A DNA stretch of 64,000 nucleotides from Holophaga foetida DSM 6591 (GCF_000242615.2 NZ_KI912268.1:2137477-2201476); one strand, 5' to 3'. Numbered from the stretch's first letter, positions 49,876 to 59,433 are shown. The notes: a model not told the origin generated them from the letters alone. Numbers and translations: made by a program.

Positions 49876-51480
49876 ATGAATAGGCTCCGACGGCTTACCC
49901 TTTCCCTCGCCCTTGCGATCACCCTGGCGCCGTTCATCAGTGCCGGCGCTGGGCGCCCCCTGGGATCGGGGGCGCCCACCCAGGTGCAGGCCCAGGTGTC
50001 ACCCGGGGGAAGGAAGCGGCCGGAGGCCCGGCAGATACGCACGACCATCCTCTTCTTCAACGATCTGCACGGACATCTGATGCCTTTCAGAATTCAGAAG
50101 GGCGACGGCACCCAGGTGGAGGTGGGGGGTGTCGCCGGCATTGCCACCCTGGTCAAGGAGATCCGGGCAGAGAACGCACGGAAGGGCATCCGGACGGTCC
50201 TGCTCATGGCCGGGGACGTGCTCCAGGGCACCCCAATGTCCACGGTCTTCCAGGGGAGGCCCGACATCGAGGTGTTCAACGCCCTGGGCGTGGACGCCAT
50301 GACCGTCGGCAACCACGAATTCGACTTCGGCCTGGACAACTTCCTCCGCCTGAAGAAGATGGCCCGCTTCCCCATCATCAGCTCCAATGTGGTCTGGAAG
50401 CGGGGGCGCAGCCTCATGAACCGCCCCTCGGCCACCTTCCCCCTCGGCCAGGGGATCAATCTCACAGTGATCGGCGCCACCACCCAGGAGCTCCTGGTGA
50501 CCACGGCCCCGGGCAATGTGGAGAAGGTTGATGTGCTGGATTCGGTCCAGACCGTGAGCAAAGGGTACCGGAAGGCCCGGAGGCACGGCCCGGTCCTCCT
50601 CCTCTCGCACAGCAAGTTCCAGACCGACTCGGAGATCGCCAAGGCCAACCCGGGACTGACGGCTATCATCGGCGGCCACGACCAGATCCTTTTCGACCCG
50701 GCCAAGTACGCCGCTGGGGTTCCTGTCTTCCAAGCTTTTGAGAAGGGGCGCTTCCTCGGAAGGCTCGATATCGTCGTCAACCCCAGGACCGGACGGGCGG
50801 CCATCGAGAAGTGGGCCTACATCCCCATCACGGCGGAGATCCGCCAGGACCCGGAGATCGCTCGGCTCCTGGAGGCCTACAACGCCCAGCTCAGCGCCAC
50901 CTTCAAGGAGGTGGTGGGCGAGTCCCTGGTATTCCTTGATGGCGAGCGGGGGCGTATCCGCTACGAGGAGACCAACCTGGGCAACTTCGTGAGCGACATC
51001 ATGCGGCAGCACACGGGCTCCGACCTTGCCCTCCTCAATGCCGGCTCCCTGAGAGCCAGCCTGGACAAGGGGCCAGTCACCATCGAGGACATCTTCAAGG
51101 TGATGCCCTACCCGAATGAGATCCTCGTGGCCAGGCTCACCGGAGCCGAATTGCTGGAAGCCCTCGTGCGCTCCGTGCGGGGCTCCCGGGAGGATGAGGA
51201 CGGCGGCTTCCTCCACGTCTCCGGAATCACCATGAGGATCAGAGGCCACTCGGTGACGGAGGTGAAGGTCGGCGGAAACCCCATCGACCCCGCCAGAACC
51301 TACACCGTCACACTCACCGACTTCATGCACGCAGGGGGAGACGGGTACAAGGTCTTCACCGGCAAGCCTGCAACCAATACCCGCCTCCCCCTCAGGGAGC
51401 TCCTGGTGGACACGATCCGCAAGCAGGGTCGGGTCACGGCGAAAGTGGACGGCCGCATGTTCAGGGAACAGCAACCATGA
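49876..51480 (+). CDS. 5'-nucleotidase/UshA-like metallophosphatase, secreted
   Basis: A 534-residue exported phosphoesterase. The signal peptide (RLTLSLALAITLAPFISAGA) is followed by the metallophosphatase domain with FFNDLHGHL, LLMAGDVLQGT, GNHEFDFG and IIGGHDQ, then the C-terminal 5'-nucleotidase domain (NLGNFVSDIMRQHTGSDLALLNAGSLR, YPNEILVARLTGAEL, SGITMRI). It should release phosphate from nucleotides in the periplasm. ATG 49876 has GGAG nine bases upstream. Its stop overlaps the next start by ATGA. Confidence 0.9.
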   Translation: MNRLRRLTLSLALAITLAPFISAGAGRPLGSGAPTQVQAQVSPGGRKRPEARQIRTTILFFNDLHGHLMPFRIQKGDGTQVEVGGVAGIATLVKEIRAENARKGIRTVLLMAGDVLQGTPMSTVFQGRPDIEVFNALGVDAMTVGNHEFDFGLDNFLRLKKMARFPIISSNVVWKRGRSLMNRPSATFPLGQGINLTVIGATTQELLVTTAPGNVEKVDVLDSVQTVSKGYRKARRHGPVLLLSHSKFQTDSEIAKANPGLTAIIGGHDQILFDPAKYAAGVPVFQAFEKGRFLGRLDIVVNPRTGRAAIEKWAYIPITAEIRQDPEIARLLEAYNAQLSATFKEVVGESLVFLDGERGRIRYEETNLGNFVSDIMRQHTGSDLALLNAGSLRASLDKGPVTIEDIFKVMPYPNEILVARLTGAELLEALVRSVRGSREDEDGGFLHVSGITMRIRGHSVTEVKVGGNPIDPARTYTVTLTDFMHAGGDGYKVFTGKPATNTRLPLRELLVDTIRKQGRVTAKVDGRMFREQQP

Positions 51481-52547
51481 TCCCTCTAGCCTTACTCCTG
51501 CTGAGCCTGGCCCCGGGTCTCCCACCCCTCTTCCCCGAGCAGGTGCCGCTCCCCCCGGGGGCGCAGGTCCAGCAGGTCCATGACCGTTCCGGGGCCCCGG
51601 CGGGCCACCAGTCCATCGTCGTGGTCCTGAAGCCCCGCCATGGCACCCACGGGGTGGTCGACTTCTACCGGGCGACCTTCACCCGAATGGGGGCCCAGGT
51701 CCTGGAGCCCGCTCCCCAGGTGCCGGTCATCAGCGCCACCCTCCCGGGCTGGCGGGTCACCGTAACGGTCACGGAAGGACTGGGCACCTTCATGGTAGGG
51801 GTGGAGCCAGAGGGGGGCACCTTCACCGCCCACTACCGCCCCCAGGAGCAGCGGCCCCCGGCCTCACCCCTCGACCTTCCTCCGGTGGAGACATCGGCCT
51901 GGCGCCTCTCCGGAGGAAGCTATCCCGGAGACAACGACCCGGGGGCCTTGCTGGTGCGGCGCGCCGATGGCAGCCTCTGGGGCTTCGGCGCCGGACTGGT
52001 CCATCCGGGCCGGACGGACGCCCATGGGAAGCCTTACTGCCACAAGGAGGCCGTGCCCCTGGCGCCGACCCGCATCGCCTCGGAGGTTCGTTTTGCGGCA
52101 GTGGCTCCCGGCGCCCCCTATGGCGCCGTGTTCTTCATTGACGGAGGGGGAAGCCTGAGGAGCCAGGGAGCGGACTGCGGGGGGCGGATCGGGCAGGGGG
52201 TCTGGGATGCGACCTTCCGCTGGTTCGACGCCCGCCCCATCCTGGCGAACACCCGATTCGTGGCGACAGGCCCATGCAACACCGCAGCCATCACCGAAGA
52301 CGGAGGGCTCCACGTGTGGGGCTCCAGCCTCTCAGGCCAGATCCCCGGCACCCGGGAGCCCTCGGTACAATCCCCGGCGCGGGTCATGGAGCAGGTGGTG
52401 CATGTGGCCGTGGCCCGAGACGCCATCTACGCCGTGAAGCGGGACGGCACCCTCTGGGGAACTGGACGGAATGCGGACGGTTATGGCCTCCTGGGCGAAG
52501 CCGTCCGGCAGCCCGGACTCCCCAGGGTGGCATGGCCCCAGGACTGA
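51477..52547 (+). CDS. Exported protein with RCC1-like repeats, function unknown
   Basis: A 356-residue protein starting with a hydrophobic signal (MIPLALLLLSLAPGLPPLF). Residues 25-125 form an unassigned domain (VVLKPRHGTHGVVDFYRATF suggests a DUF-type sensor fold). The C-terminal half has three or more RCC1-like units, each with a W-G turn: DGSLWGFGAG, DGGLHVWGSS, DGTLWGTGRN, which usually form part of a beta-propeller. Too few units for a complete seven-blade propeller are visible. It overlaps the nucleotidase gene by 4 bases, so the two are co-expressed. Function unknown. Confidence 0.7.
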   Translation: MIPLALLLLSLAPGLPPLFPEQVPLPPGAQVQQVHDRSGAPAGHQSIVVVLKPRHGTHGVVDFYRATFTRMGAQVLEPAPQVPVISATLPGWRVTVTVTEGLGTFMVGVEPEGGTFTAHYRPQEQRPPASPLDLPPVETSAWRLSGGSYPGDNDPGALLVRRADGSLWGFGAGLVHPGRTDAHGKPYCHKEAVPLAPTRIASEVRFAAVAPGAPYGAVFFIDGGGSLRSQGADCGGRIGQGVWDATFRWFDARPILANTRFVATGPCNTAAITEDGGLHVWGSSLSGQIPGTREPSVQSPARVMEQVVHVAVARDAIYAVKRDGTLWGTGRNADGYGLLGEAVRQPGLPRVAWPQD

Positions 52548-52587
52548 TTCCCGTCAGAGACCGTGCATAGAGCTGACATCAACGGAT

Positions 52588-53412
52588 TCACTGCTTCACC
52601 AGCTCCACCCGGCGATTCTTGGCCCTTCCGGCCTCCTTGTCGTTGCTGGCCACCGGGGCGATGGGGCCGATGCCGTGGGGGATCAGGCGTGCGGAGGAGA
52701 TGCCGTAGCTCCCAGTAAGAGCCGCCACCACCGCCTCGGCCCGGGCCCTGGAGAGCTTCATGTTCAGCTCCAGGCCCGCCACGTTGTCGGTGTGGCCCAC
52801 CACATGCAGCCTGAGGGCTGGCTGGCCCTTGAGGAGCTTGGCGATCTCCTGGAGTGCGACCTCTGACCCCGGCTTGATCTCGGATCGGCCCGTGTCGAAC
52901 AGGATGCCATAGACCGCGATCCGCCCTTCGGCCTTGATCCCGGCACCAAGGGCGGCTGCGTCTGCCACGACCTCCTGCTTCATCTCGCCTTTTTCCACGA
53001 TCCTGAGCAGATACTGCTCGGCAATCACAGCGTTGACGTGCACCCACACCTCCGCGCCGTCCTTGGCCACCTTGTAATACTGGTCGCCTTCCCCGTTGTT
53101 ACCCACCTGGACACCCCCGACCCTCGCCAGGGCGTTCTGGATGTTGCGGTGGACCGCCACCGGGGCGGGCGCCTTCGCCCCCTCGTTCAGGGCGTACATG
53201 ATCTCGGTGTACCGGCCTTCCACCGGGACCTCCTTCCGCCCCATGAGGAAGGCATGGGTGGAGAAGGCGTGCTGCGTGCAGCGCTGGATTCGGAAGCCGG
53301 GGAAGCGGGAGAGCAGCGGGTGGTCCCGGCAGCCTTCTGCGTCCGGTTCCTGGGCGAAGGCCGGAACGGCGCAGAGGACGAGAGCAGCCGGAAAGAGAAG
53401 GCCTCGGTGCAT
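52588..53412 (-). CDS. OmpA-family peptidoglycan-associated outer-membrane protein
   Basis: A 274-residue envelope protein. Signal peptide GLLFPAALVLCAVPAFA, then an unassigned region (about 20-160) with three cysteines near the start, and a C-terminal OmpA domain (about 165-274) with YGILFDTGRSEIKPGSE, HVVGHTDNVAG, LSRARAEAVVAAL, GIGPIAPVASND and KNRRVELV, which binds peptidoglycan. AGGAG lies five bases before ATG 53412. The middle region is of the DUF4892 type found in some OmpA proteins (uncertain). Convergent with the RCC1-like gene. Confidence 0.85.
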   Translation of the reverse strand: MHRGLLFPAALVLCAVPAFAQEPDAEGCRDHPLLSRFPGFRIQRCTQHAFSTHAFLMGRKEVPVEGRYTEIMYALNEGAKAPAPVAVHRNIQNALARVGGVQVGNNGEGDQYYKVAKDGAEVWVHVNAVIAEQYLLRIVEKGEMKQEVVADAAALGAGIKAEGRIAVYGILFDTGRSEIKPGSEVALQEIAKLLKGQPALRLHVVGHTDNVAGLELNMKLSRARAEAVVAALTGSYGISSARLIPHGIGPIAPVASNDKEAGRAKNRRVELVKQ

Positions 53413-53648
53413 GATGTCTCCTGTCATGGGATCTGGAATCAGACGGCCATTCTACCCGTATCACAGGCTCTTCATAGGCTCGACTTGTCATATTCAGCGA
53501 TCCGCCCCCTGCCCTACGGCCACAGGCGTTATCGGTCACAGCTCACCCTGCACACTGGATATGGAGGAGCACGGGTTCCCCACCGGTGTGAAAATGCCAT
53601 CAGGGATCGCCCACCCATCCGGGGAGATCCCCGGAGGCCCCCCTGCCC

Positions 53649-55865
53649 ATGTCTGAGGTCCAACAAGCCCTTGCCCGCCTTGCCGCACAGGAGAGGATCC
53701 AGCCCCGGCTCTGGCTTGCCCTCAGGGCCGCTACTGCCTTCATGGCCCCTCTGCTCCTGGGTGCTGCCGGGATGGTCCACCCTTTCCCAGCGCTCATCGC
53801 CAGTTTCTCGGCCCACAGCATCACCATGCAGGATGTCCGCGGCCACTATGGCCTGCGGTTCAGGATCCTCCTCTTCCAGACCCTCGTCGTGGCTGGAGCC
53901 GTGGGCCTCGCCGCGGCGACAGGAGGCGGCCCGATCCTCGCCATCCTGGCGGCAGGGCTCATCGCCATGGGGGCGGGTTTCCTGCGGCACATGCTGCCCG
54001 AATACGGTCCAGGCATGGCGGCGGCCTCCGCCATGCTCTTCTTCACCACCCTGGCAGCGCCCCACGCCATTGGCCCGACCCAGGGCCTGGGGCTGGTGCT
54101 GGCTTCTGTCCTGGGCTCCCTCTGGGGCACTCTCCTGGTGGTCATGGCCTGGCCCATCGCGCCCCAGCATCCCCTGCGGGCCGCGCTGGGGGAGAGCTGG
54201 CAGGCCCTGGCTGACTTCTGCGACGCCATGGAGGCCAGGCCCGTGACGGAGCTGGCCCAACGACATCAGGAGATGGCGGCGCGGGAGCTGGCCCTGGACC
54301 AGATCCAGGCCCGCACCCAGAAGGTCCTGGACGGCGCTGGCCACCCCAGGCAGCGCCCTCTGCTCCCCGCCTTCATCCTGCTCAACCGCCGGGCTGGAGG
54401 AATGGCCGACCGGTTGAGCGCCCTGGACCAGCTCCTGGTGGCCGAGGGGGCGGACCCGGGCGTGGAAGAGGCCTTCCACACCCTGCTGCACGCGCTGTCC
54501 AATACGTCCAGGAGCATCGCCATGGCCCTGGTTTCCCGGCGAATGGATCAGACGGAGCGGGCCGCCCTGCGCCTGGCCAGGGCCTCCAGCCTCCTGGAAG
54601 TCCTCAGGACCCGCCTGGAGGGAAAACTGCAAGCCCCCGCCAGCGACCACGCCGTGGATCTGCTCCGCAGCCTCGATGGATTCCTGATGGATCTTCCACC
54701 CATCCTTCGCTCCACCCTGGGCGACAAGGCCCCGGTGGAGATGCCCTCCCTGGAACTGGCGGACCTGCATGTCCCTGCCCCCAGTCCCCTGGAGCGCGCC
54801 TTCAATCTCAACCACGGCATGGGCCGGGACCTCTTCCGCTTCAGCCTCCGGCTGTCAGTGGCCATGGCCATCGGCACCGCCATCTTCAAGTCCTTCCACC
54901 TACCCCACGGTTTCTGGATCCCCTTCAGCACTCTGGTGGTGCTTCAGCCGGACTTTGGCGCCACCTGGAACCGAGCCCTCCACCGCGCCATCGGAACGCT
55001 CCTGGGAGGATTGGCGGTCAGCGCCCTGGTCTGGCTGCAGCTTCCCTCCTGGGGACTATTGAGCCTGACGGCCCTCCTCTGCGGAGCCTTCACCTATTAC
55101 GTCCGGCGTCATTACGGTACTGGAATCTTTCTCCTCACCATGCTGGTGATCCTGCAGCTCGAAGCACCTGGGCCTGCCAGTCTTCTTGTCACCATTGAGC
55201 GTCTGGCCTGCTGTGTCCTTGGCAGCCTGTTGGCGGTCCTGGCGGCTTGGCGGCTATGGCCGGTATGGGAGGAGCAGCGCATCCGTCCCCTCCTGGCGGA
55301 AGCCATGAAGGCCACCGGGGCCTACTTCGAATCCCTGCTGGGGGCCATCAACCGGGGCGAACCCCATCCGTCAAGGCAGCTCCTCCGCTTCAAGCTCCAG
55401 GCCGAACTGGCCCACGGCCGGGCCTTCGCGGGACTCGGGCGGATGGGCAAGGAACCCGCCGGGCACCGGACGAACCTCGCGACCATCGCCATCCTGGCCA
55501 ACGGCAGTCTGCGCCTCACCCACATCCTGAACTCCATGCTCGCCAGATTGGGCCAGGAGGCCCCCCCGGCACCCGCCCTCAAGCTCGACCGATTCGGAGG
55601 CTGCGCCGCCAAGATCCTTGAGACCCTGGCGGCCCGCCTCGAAGGGAAGGACGGCCCCAGGAAACCCTGCCAAGCCCTCTGCGAGTGGCGCCAGGCCCCC
55701 CTCCAGGCCACAGGTCCGGACGCCTGGCTCTCCGCCCGGCTGGGCCATGCGGCGGTGGAACTGGAAGGCCTGCGCCTCAGCGTCGAGGAGATGACGGGGA
55801 AAGCGGAAGCGCCGTCAGATCAAGACCCTTCGCACCAGCAGGCAACAGATCGTCACAAGGCCTGA
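53649..55865 (+). CDS. FUSC-family inner-membrane protein (AaeB/YccS-like)
   Basis: A 738-residue membrane protein with two clusters of about six hydrophobic segments (roughly 25-165 and 395-530) separated by a long soluble region, the duplicated plan of the fusaric-acid-resistance/aromatic-acid exporter family. The second half contains the FUSC signature LPHGFWIPFSTLVVLQPDFGATWNRALHRAIGTLLGG. A soluble C-terminal tail of about 200 residues follows. No membrane-fusion partner (AaeA) is adjacent. Likely exports aromatic carboxylates or related compounds. GGAGG lies about ten bases before ATG 53649. Confidence 0.88.
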   Translation: MSEVQQALARLAAQERIQPRLWLALRAATAFMAPLLLGAAGMVHPFPALIASFSAHSITMQDVRGHYGLRFRILLFQTLVVAGAVGLAAATGGGPILAILAAGLIAMGAGFLRHMLPEYGPGMAAASAMLFFTTLAAPHAIGPTQGLGLVLASVLGSLWGTLLVVMAWPIAPQHPLRAALGESWQALADFCDAMEARPVTELAQRHQEMAARELALDQIQARTQKVLDGAGHPRQRPLLPAFILLNRRAGGMADRLSALDQLLVAEGADPGVEEAFHTLLHALSNTSRSIAMALVSRRMDQTERAALRLARASSLLEVLRTRLEGKLQAPASDHAVDLLRSLDGFLMDLPPILRSTLGDKAPVEMPSLELADLHVPAPSPLERAFNLNHGMGRDLFRFSLRLSVAMAIGTAIFKSFHLPHGFWIPFSTLVVLQPDFGATWNRALHRAIGTLLGGLAVSALVWLQLPSWGLLSLTALLCGAFTYYVRRHYGTGIFLLTMLVILQLEAPGPASLLVTIERLACCVLGSLLAVLAAWRLWPVWEEQRIRPLLAEAMKATGAYFESLLGAINRGEPHPSRQLLRFKLQAELAHGRAFAGLGRMGKEPAGHRTNLATIAILANGSLRLTHILNSMLARLGQEAPPAPALKLDRFGGCAAKILETLAARLEGKDGPRKPCQALCEWRQAPLQATGPDAWLSARLGHAAVELEGLRLSVEEMTGKAEAPSDQDPSHQQATDRHKA

Positions 55866-56142
55866 TACCCGAAAGCCCCCGGCAACGGACAAGTTGGCTG
55901 GGGAGGTTCATCGTCCTTACTGCTTTTATCCTGCCTATCCTGCACATCCCAGCTCATCTCTTTTTCGGCTGAGCAAAGTCGATAATCAGGGAAGAGAATG
56001 CTGCGGTTAACCAGGACACTCAGGCTTGGTTCCGCATAGCGGGGCAGCCTGGGTGCCCACCCCTTGATGGGCTTTCTTCAGTGCCTCCCCGTCCATCCCC
56101 GGCCGTTATTCTTCTCATCCGAGTGTTCGCGGGGTGCTCCCA
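55866..56142. other. Intergenic region with degenerate ATCC-type repeats
   Basis: 277 bases, no gene seen. TTTATCCTGCCTATCCTGC (near 55926) and TCCCCGTCCATCCCCGGCC (near 56086) match the style of the elements at 26906 and 63942. Confidence 0.45.
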
Positions 56143-57549
56143 TCAATCCGCTGGCAGGAGGTGTGAACGGTTACTCGCCAGCTTCATCCTCGCCACCCAC
56201 CGCTCCGCCCACTCCGGCTGGGCGCCGAAGTGAAGGTGGGCGTAACCCGCGAGAAGGTTGCCCTTGGCGTAACCCTCCGGTCCCCCCTCGCCGCGAAGGT
56301 TCTCCATCTGCCAAGCCGGAGCCGCCAGTTCCCCTTCCCATACGGAGTGGTGGAATTCGTGGGCCTTGCCCTCGGCCCCGGCGCGGCAGAGGAGGGTATC
56401 CCGCTGGGCCTTCAGCTTCTTGTATCCGAAGGACTGGAGCCGCTCCGTCATCCGGGTTCGCCCCGGGATGATCCCGGCCATGGGGTGGGCGCGCCCTTCC
56501 AGGTCCACCAGGGCCTCGCTGAGGGCCATGTAGCCCCCGCATTCCGCGAAGATTGGCAGGTCCCGGGCGTGAGCCTCCCGGAGGTCCGCCAGGAAGCCGG
56601 TGTTGGCCGAGAGTTCGGCGGCGTGGAGCTCGGGATATCCCCCGGGCATATAGAGTCCCGCCACCCCCTCCGGAAGGCGCTCCCGCAGGGGGGAGAAGGG
56701 CACCCAGCGCACCCCCAGGCGTTCCAGGCGATCCAAGGTGTCGGCATAGGTGAAGCAGAAGGCCTCGTCCCGGGCCAGGGCCACGGGCAGCTCTCCGGGT
56801 TGGGCCAAGGGAAGAGCCGGAACGGCCAGGGGCACCCGCGCCAGCCCCCGCAGACGCTCCAGATCCACCGTCTCCCCGATGTCCGCCGCCAGCCCGTTCA
56901 GGGCGCCCTCCAGGCCCTCCACCTCGTGGGGGCGGTAGATGCCCAGGTGACGCTCCGGGAGCTTCCATGCCTTGGACTTCGCCACGTACCCCAGGACTTG
57001 GACATCCGTGTGGGCCTGGATGGCAGCCTCCTGGAGACGGAAGTGCCGCTCCCCCGATAGACGGTTGAGGATCACCCCGGCCAGGTCCAGGTCAGGCCAG
57101 ATCCGGCGGTGCCCAAGCACCGTGGCCGCCACGCTGCCCCCGGTACCGGCCCCATCCACCACCAGCACCACGGGAAGACCGAGACGCTTGGCAAGGTCCG
57201 CAGCAGAGCCCCTGAAGTCCACGGCATCGGCTCCGTCGAAGAGCCCCATCACCCCCTCAACCAAGCTCAGATCAGCCCCCATCGAACCCTTGGCATAGCC
57301 TTCCCGCAGGCCGGAATCGTCCATGAACCAGCCGTCCAGGTTCCAGCTCCGGCGTCCCGCCGCCACGGCATGGAGCTGGGGGTCCAGGTAGTCCGGCCCG
57401 GTCTTGAAGGGGGCCACCACAAGCCCCTGATTGCGGAAGGCGCGCATCAAGCCCACAGAAAGGGTGCTCTTGCCGCACCCGGAATGAGTCCCCGCAAGGA
57501 GGAAGGCCGGGGGGGGCGCAAGTTGGGCTCGATTCACGGGTTGCCTCAC
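56143..57549 (-). CDS. cbiA: Cobyrinate a,c-diamide synthase
   Basis: A 468-residue glutamine-dependent amidotransferase that amidates the a and c side chains of cobyrinate. The N-terminal ATPase domain has LLAGTHSGCGKSTLSVGLM, PFKTGPDYLDPQLH and EGVMGLFDG; the C-terminal triad-type GATase-3 domain has YMPGGYPELHAAEL and FAECGGYMAL (nucleophile cysteine). The GTG at 57549 has no obvious ribosome site; a second GTG four codons on is possible. It lies outside the two riboswitch operons, and no B12 riboswitch is visible upstream. A palindrome TGATC-N6-GATCA overlaps the start region (57549-57565). Confidence 0.93.
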   Translation of the reverse strand: MRQPVNRAQLAPPPAFLLAGTHSGCGKSTLSVGLMRAFRNQGLVVAPFKTGPDYLDPQLHAVAAGRRSWNLDGWFMDDSGLREGYAKGSMGADLSLVEGVMGLFDGADAVDFRGSAADLAKRLGLPVVLVVDGAGTGGSVAATVLGHRRIWPDLDLAGVILNRLSGERHFRLQEAAIQAHTDVQVLGYVAKSKAWKLPERHLGIYRPHEVEGLEGALNGLAADIGETVDLERLRGLARVPLAVPALPLAQPGELPVALARDEAFCFTYADTLDRLERLGVRWVPFSPLRERLPEGVAGLYMPGGYPELHAAELSANTGFLADLREAHARDLPIFAECGGYMALSEALVDLEGRAHPMAGIIPGRTRMTERLQSFGYKKLKAQRDTLLCRAGAEGKAHEFHHSVWEGELAAPAWQMENLRGEGGPEGYAKGNLLAGYAHLHFGAQPEWAERWVARMKLASNRSHLLPAD

Positions 57550-57727
57550 TGATCAGACCAGATCAATTATCCAGTCCAGCCCCCCCTCTGTCCAAAAATC
57601 CCGGTTCAACCGCCCGCTTTGACCATTGGAAGCCCCCCCCGAGCGAATGGGATTGAACCTCTGGCCAGAGCCGACCTGACCCCGCATATTCACAAGCGGG
57701 TTGAACAGCCCTGAATGGAGTCGAGGC

Positions 57728-58303
57728 ATGGATCTCGGAAAGTTGGCACTATCAATGGTCGTTACTCTAGGCCTCAGCGCAGGCCAACCCGGTCCCTGCC
57801 CGGGCCCCCGCCCCCCCGCTCCCTGCCCCCTCCTGGAGATGGCAGGCCCCCTGGATCTGAACCAGAAGCAGCAGGATCAGATCCGCCAGAAGTTCGAGGC
57901 CCATGCCAAGAGCATGGAGGCCAAGCGCACTGAAACCCACAAGGCCCGCCAGGCCGTCATGCAGGCCATGGGCGATCCCACGGCGAAGCCCGAGCAGCTC
58001 CGCGCCCTGGCCGCCAAGGAGGCCCAGACCCACCTCGACGAGCTACTGGAAGGCCACGCCCTCCTCCAGGAGACCGATGCCCTGCTGACCAACGAACAGC
58101 GGGCCAAACTCGCCAAGATGCGCTCAGAGCACCCCTTCCCCGGCCCTGGAGGCCCTGGTGGCCCCCGCCAGCCTGGGCCTGGATTCGGTGGTCCCGGCCG
58201 CCCTGGTCACCCCGGCGCCATGCCGCCTCCCCCGCCGTGCGACCGGGACATGGAGGAGCCACCCCGCGAGGGGGGTGCCCAGGCTCCCAAAGCAGAACAC
58301 TGA
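57728..58303 (+). CDS. Spy/CpxP-like periplasmic protein with Pro/Gly-rich tail
   Basis: A 191-residue exported protein. A signal peptide (KLALSMVVTLGLSAGQ) precedes a Pro/Cys stretch (PCPGPRPPAPCPLLEM), then an all-helical Spy-like region with LTxxQ-type motifs (LDLNQKQQDQIRQKF, LLTNEQRAKLAKM) and a tail rich in Pro and Gly (GPGGPGGPRQPGPGFGGPGRP). Resembles Spy/LTXXQ chaperones and CnrR/ZraP metal-linked proteins. ATG 57728 is used as GAGTCGAGG precedes it. Divergent from cbiA; metal stress is a possible role. Low-complexity composition makes closer assignment unsafe. Confidence 0.75.
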   Translation: MDLGKLALSMVVTLGLSAGQPGPCPGPRPPAPCPLLEMAGPLDLNQKQQDQIRQKFEAHAKSMEAKRTETHKARQAVMQAMGDPTAKPEQLRALAAKEAQTHLDELLEGHALLQETDALLTNEQRAKLAKMRSEHPFPGPGGPGGPRQPGPGFGGPGRPGHPGAMPPPPPCDRDMEEPPREGGAQAPKAEH

Positions 58304-58316
58304 TTTCCCAGAAAGC

Positions 58317-58360
58317 GAAGAGGGGGAGGCATGTCCGCATGCCTCCCCCTCTTCCTTTTT
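58317..58360. terminator. Very strong bidirectional terminator
   Basis: GAAGAGGGGGAGGCATG (58317-58333) pairs with CATGCCTCCCCCTCTTC (58338-58354), followed by CTTTTT. It separates the convergent Spy-like and lysR genes. Confidence 0.93.
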
Positions 58361-59264
58361 ACGACTGGAGCAGGGGCCTGGCCTTCTTGATCCTCGCAAG
58401 GAGAGCCTTCACTGCGGGAGACGATTCGAAGCGGCGATGCAGCACCAACAATTCGGAATAGGCCTCGATACCCTCCAGAGGCACGAACCGCGCACCATGG
58501 GTCTTGAGGACATTGGCGGACTCGGGGATCACGCTCACGCCGTGTCCCGCCGCCACCAGGCTCAGGAGGGTCGCCACACCCCCCAGGCGGATATGGATGG
58601 AGGGCCGGAAACCCGCCTCGCGGCACAAGGTCAGCAGAGAATGCCCCAGGCCCATCCCCGGGGGATCATCAAAGGTCAGGAAGGCCTCCCCAGCCAGTTG
58701 GGCCAGGGCCAGGCTTGAGGCTCCCGCCAGGGGATGGGCCTCCGGCAGAACCGCCACGATCCGCTGTCTGGCGAGGACGAAGGTACTCAGTTCATCCGGG
58801 AGGTTGGGGGGAAGGGGCCCACGGGCGATCCCGATGTCCAGGCGGTGGGCCTGAAGCCCCTCGATCTGGGGCAGAACCGCCATCTCGTGGAGCTGGAGCT
58901 GGACGCCTGGGTGCTCCAGATCATGCTGGCGCAGCAGCAGGGGAAAGGTCGGGCGGTACATCACGCTGCCCACGAATCCGAGGTCGATGCTCCCGGTCTC
59001 GCCACGGGCCGTCTCCCGGGCCACACGCATGGCCTTTTCGGCACTGGCCAGGGCCTGCCTCGCCTCGGCCAGGAAGGCGGTGCCCGCTTCCGTCAGTTCC
59101 ACCCGGCGGTTGGCCCGGTGGAAGAGAAGGACGCCGAGCTGGTCCTCCAGGGTACGGATCTGCTGGCTGAGGGCGGGCTGGGCAATGCCCAGCTTTTCCG
59201 CCGCTCTGGCGAAGTGAAGCTCTTCCGCGGCGGTGGTGAAGTAGCGGAACTGACGGAAGTCCAA
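58359..59264 (-). CDS. LysR-family regulator of the FAD-oxidase operon
   Basis: A 301-residue LysR protein. Winged helix: MDFRQFRYFTTAAEELHFAR, IAQPALSQQIRTLE, LFHRANRRVELTEAG. Effector domain from about residue 90 (GSIDLGFVGSVMYRPTFPLLL, VSVIPESANVLKTHGARFVPL), similar in style to BenM/CatM and other aromatic-responsive members. It is divergent from the FAD oxidase operon, with 169 bases between; a 7-7-7 palindrome lies 14 bases before its own start. It is not closely related to the other two LysR proteins of the window. Confidence 0.92.
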   Translation of the reverse strand: MDFRQFRYFTTAAEELHFARAAEKLGIAQPALSQQIRTLEDQLGVLLFHRANRRVELTEAGTAFLAEARQALASAEKAMRVARETARGETGSIDLGFVGSVMYRPTFPLLLRQHDLEHPGVQLQLHEMAVLPQIEGLQAHRLDIGIARGPLPPNLPDELSTFVLARQRIVAVLPEAHPLAGASSLALAQLAGEAFLTFDDPPGMGLGHSLLTLCREAGFRPSIHIRLGGVATLLSLVAAGHGVSVIPESANVLKTHGARFVPLEGIEAYSELLVLHRRFESSPAVKALLARIKKARPLLQS

Positions 59265-59277
59265 GGCGCCCCCACTA

Positions 59278-59298
59278 TTGATAAGTAAAAGTTATCAA
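59278..59298. promoter_or_regulatory. LysR operator candidate (TTGATAA-N7-TTATCAA)
   Basis: A perfect seven-base inverted repeat with a seven-base centre, containing the T-N11-A core of LysR sites. It is next to the lysR start and about 136 bases before the FAD oxidase start, the usual place for autoregulation and divergent activation. Confidence 0.7.
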
Positions 59299-59433
59299 AA
59301 TCACACGAGTAATACAATTGATTGAATATTCCAAGCTCGGATAATCCAGAACAGCTCTTTTGTTGTTTTCCCCGGCGCTGCTTGCAGTTTGCACCCGGAG
59401 TTCCTCTGTCGTTTTCTGAAAAGGAGGTTGGAA

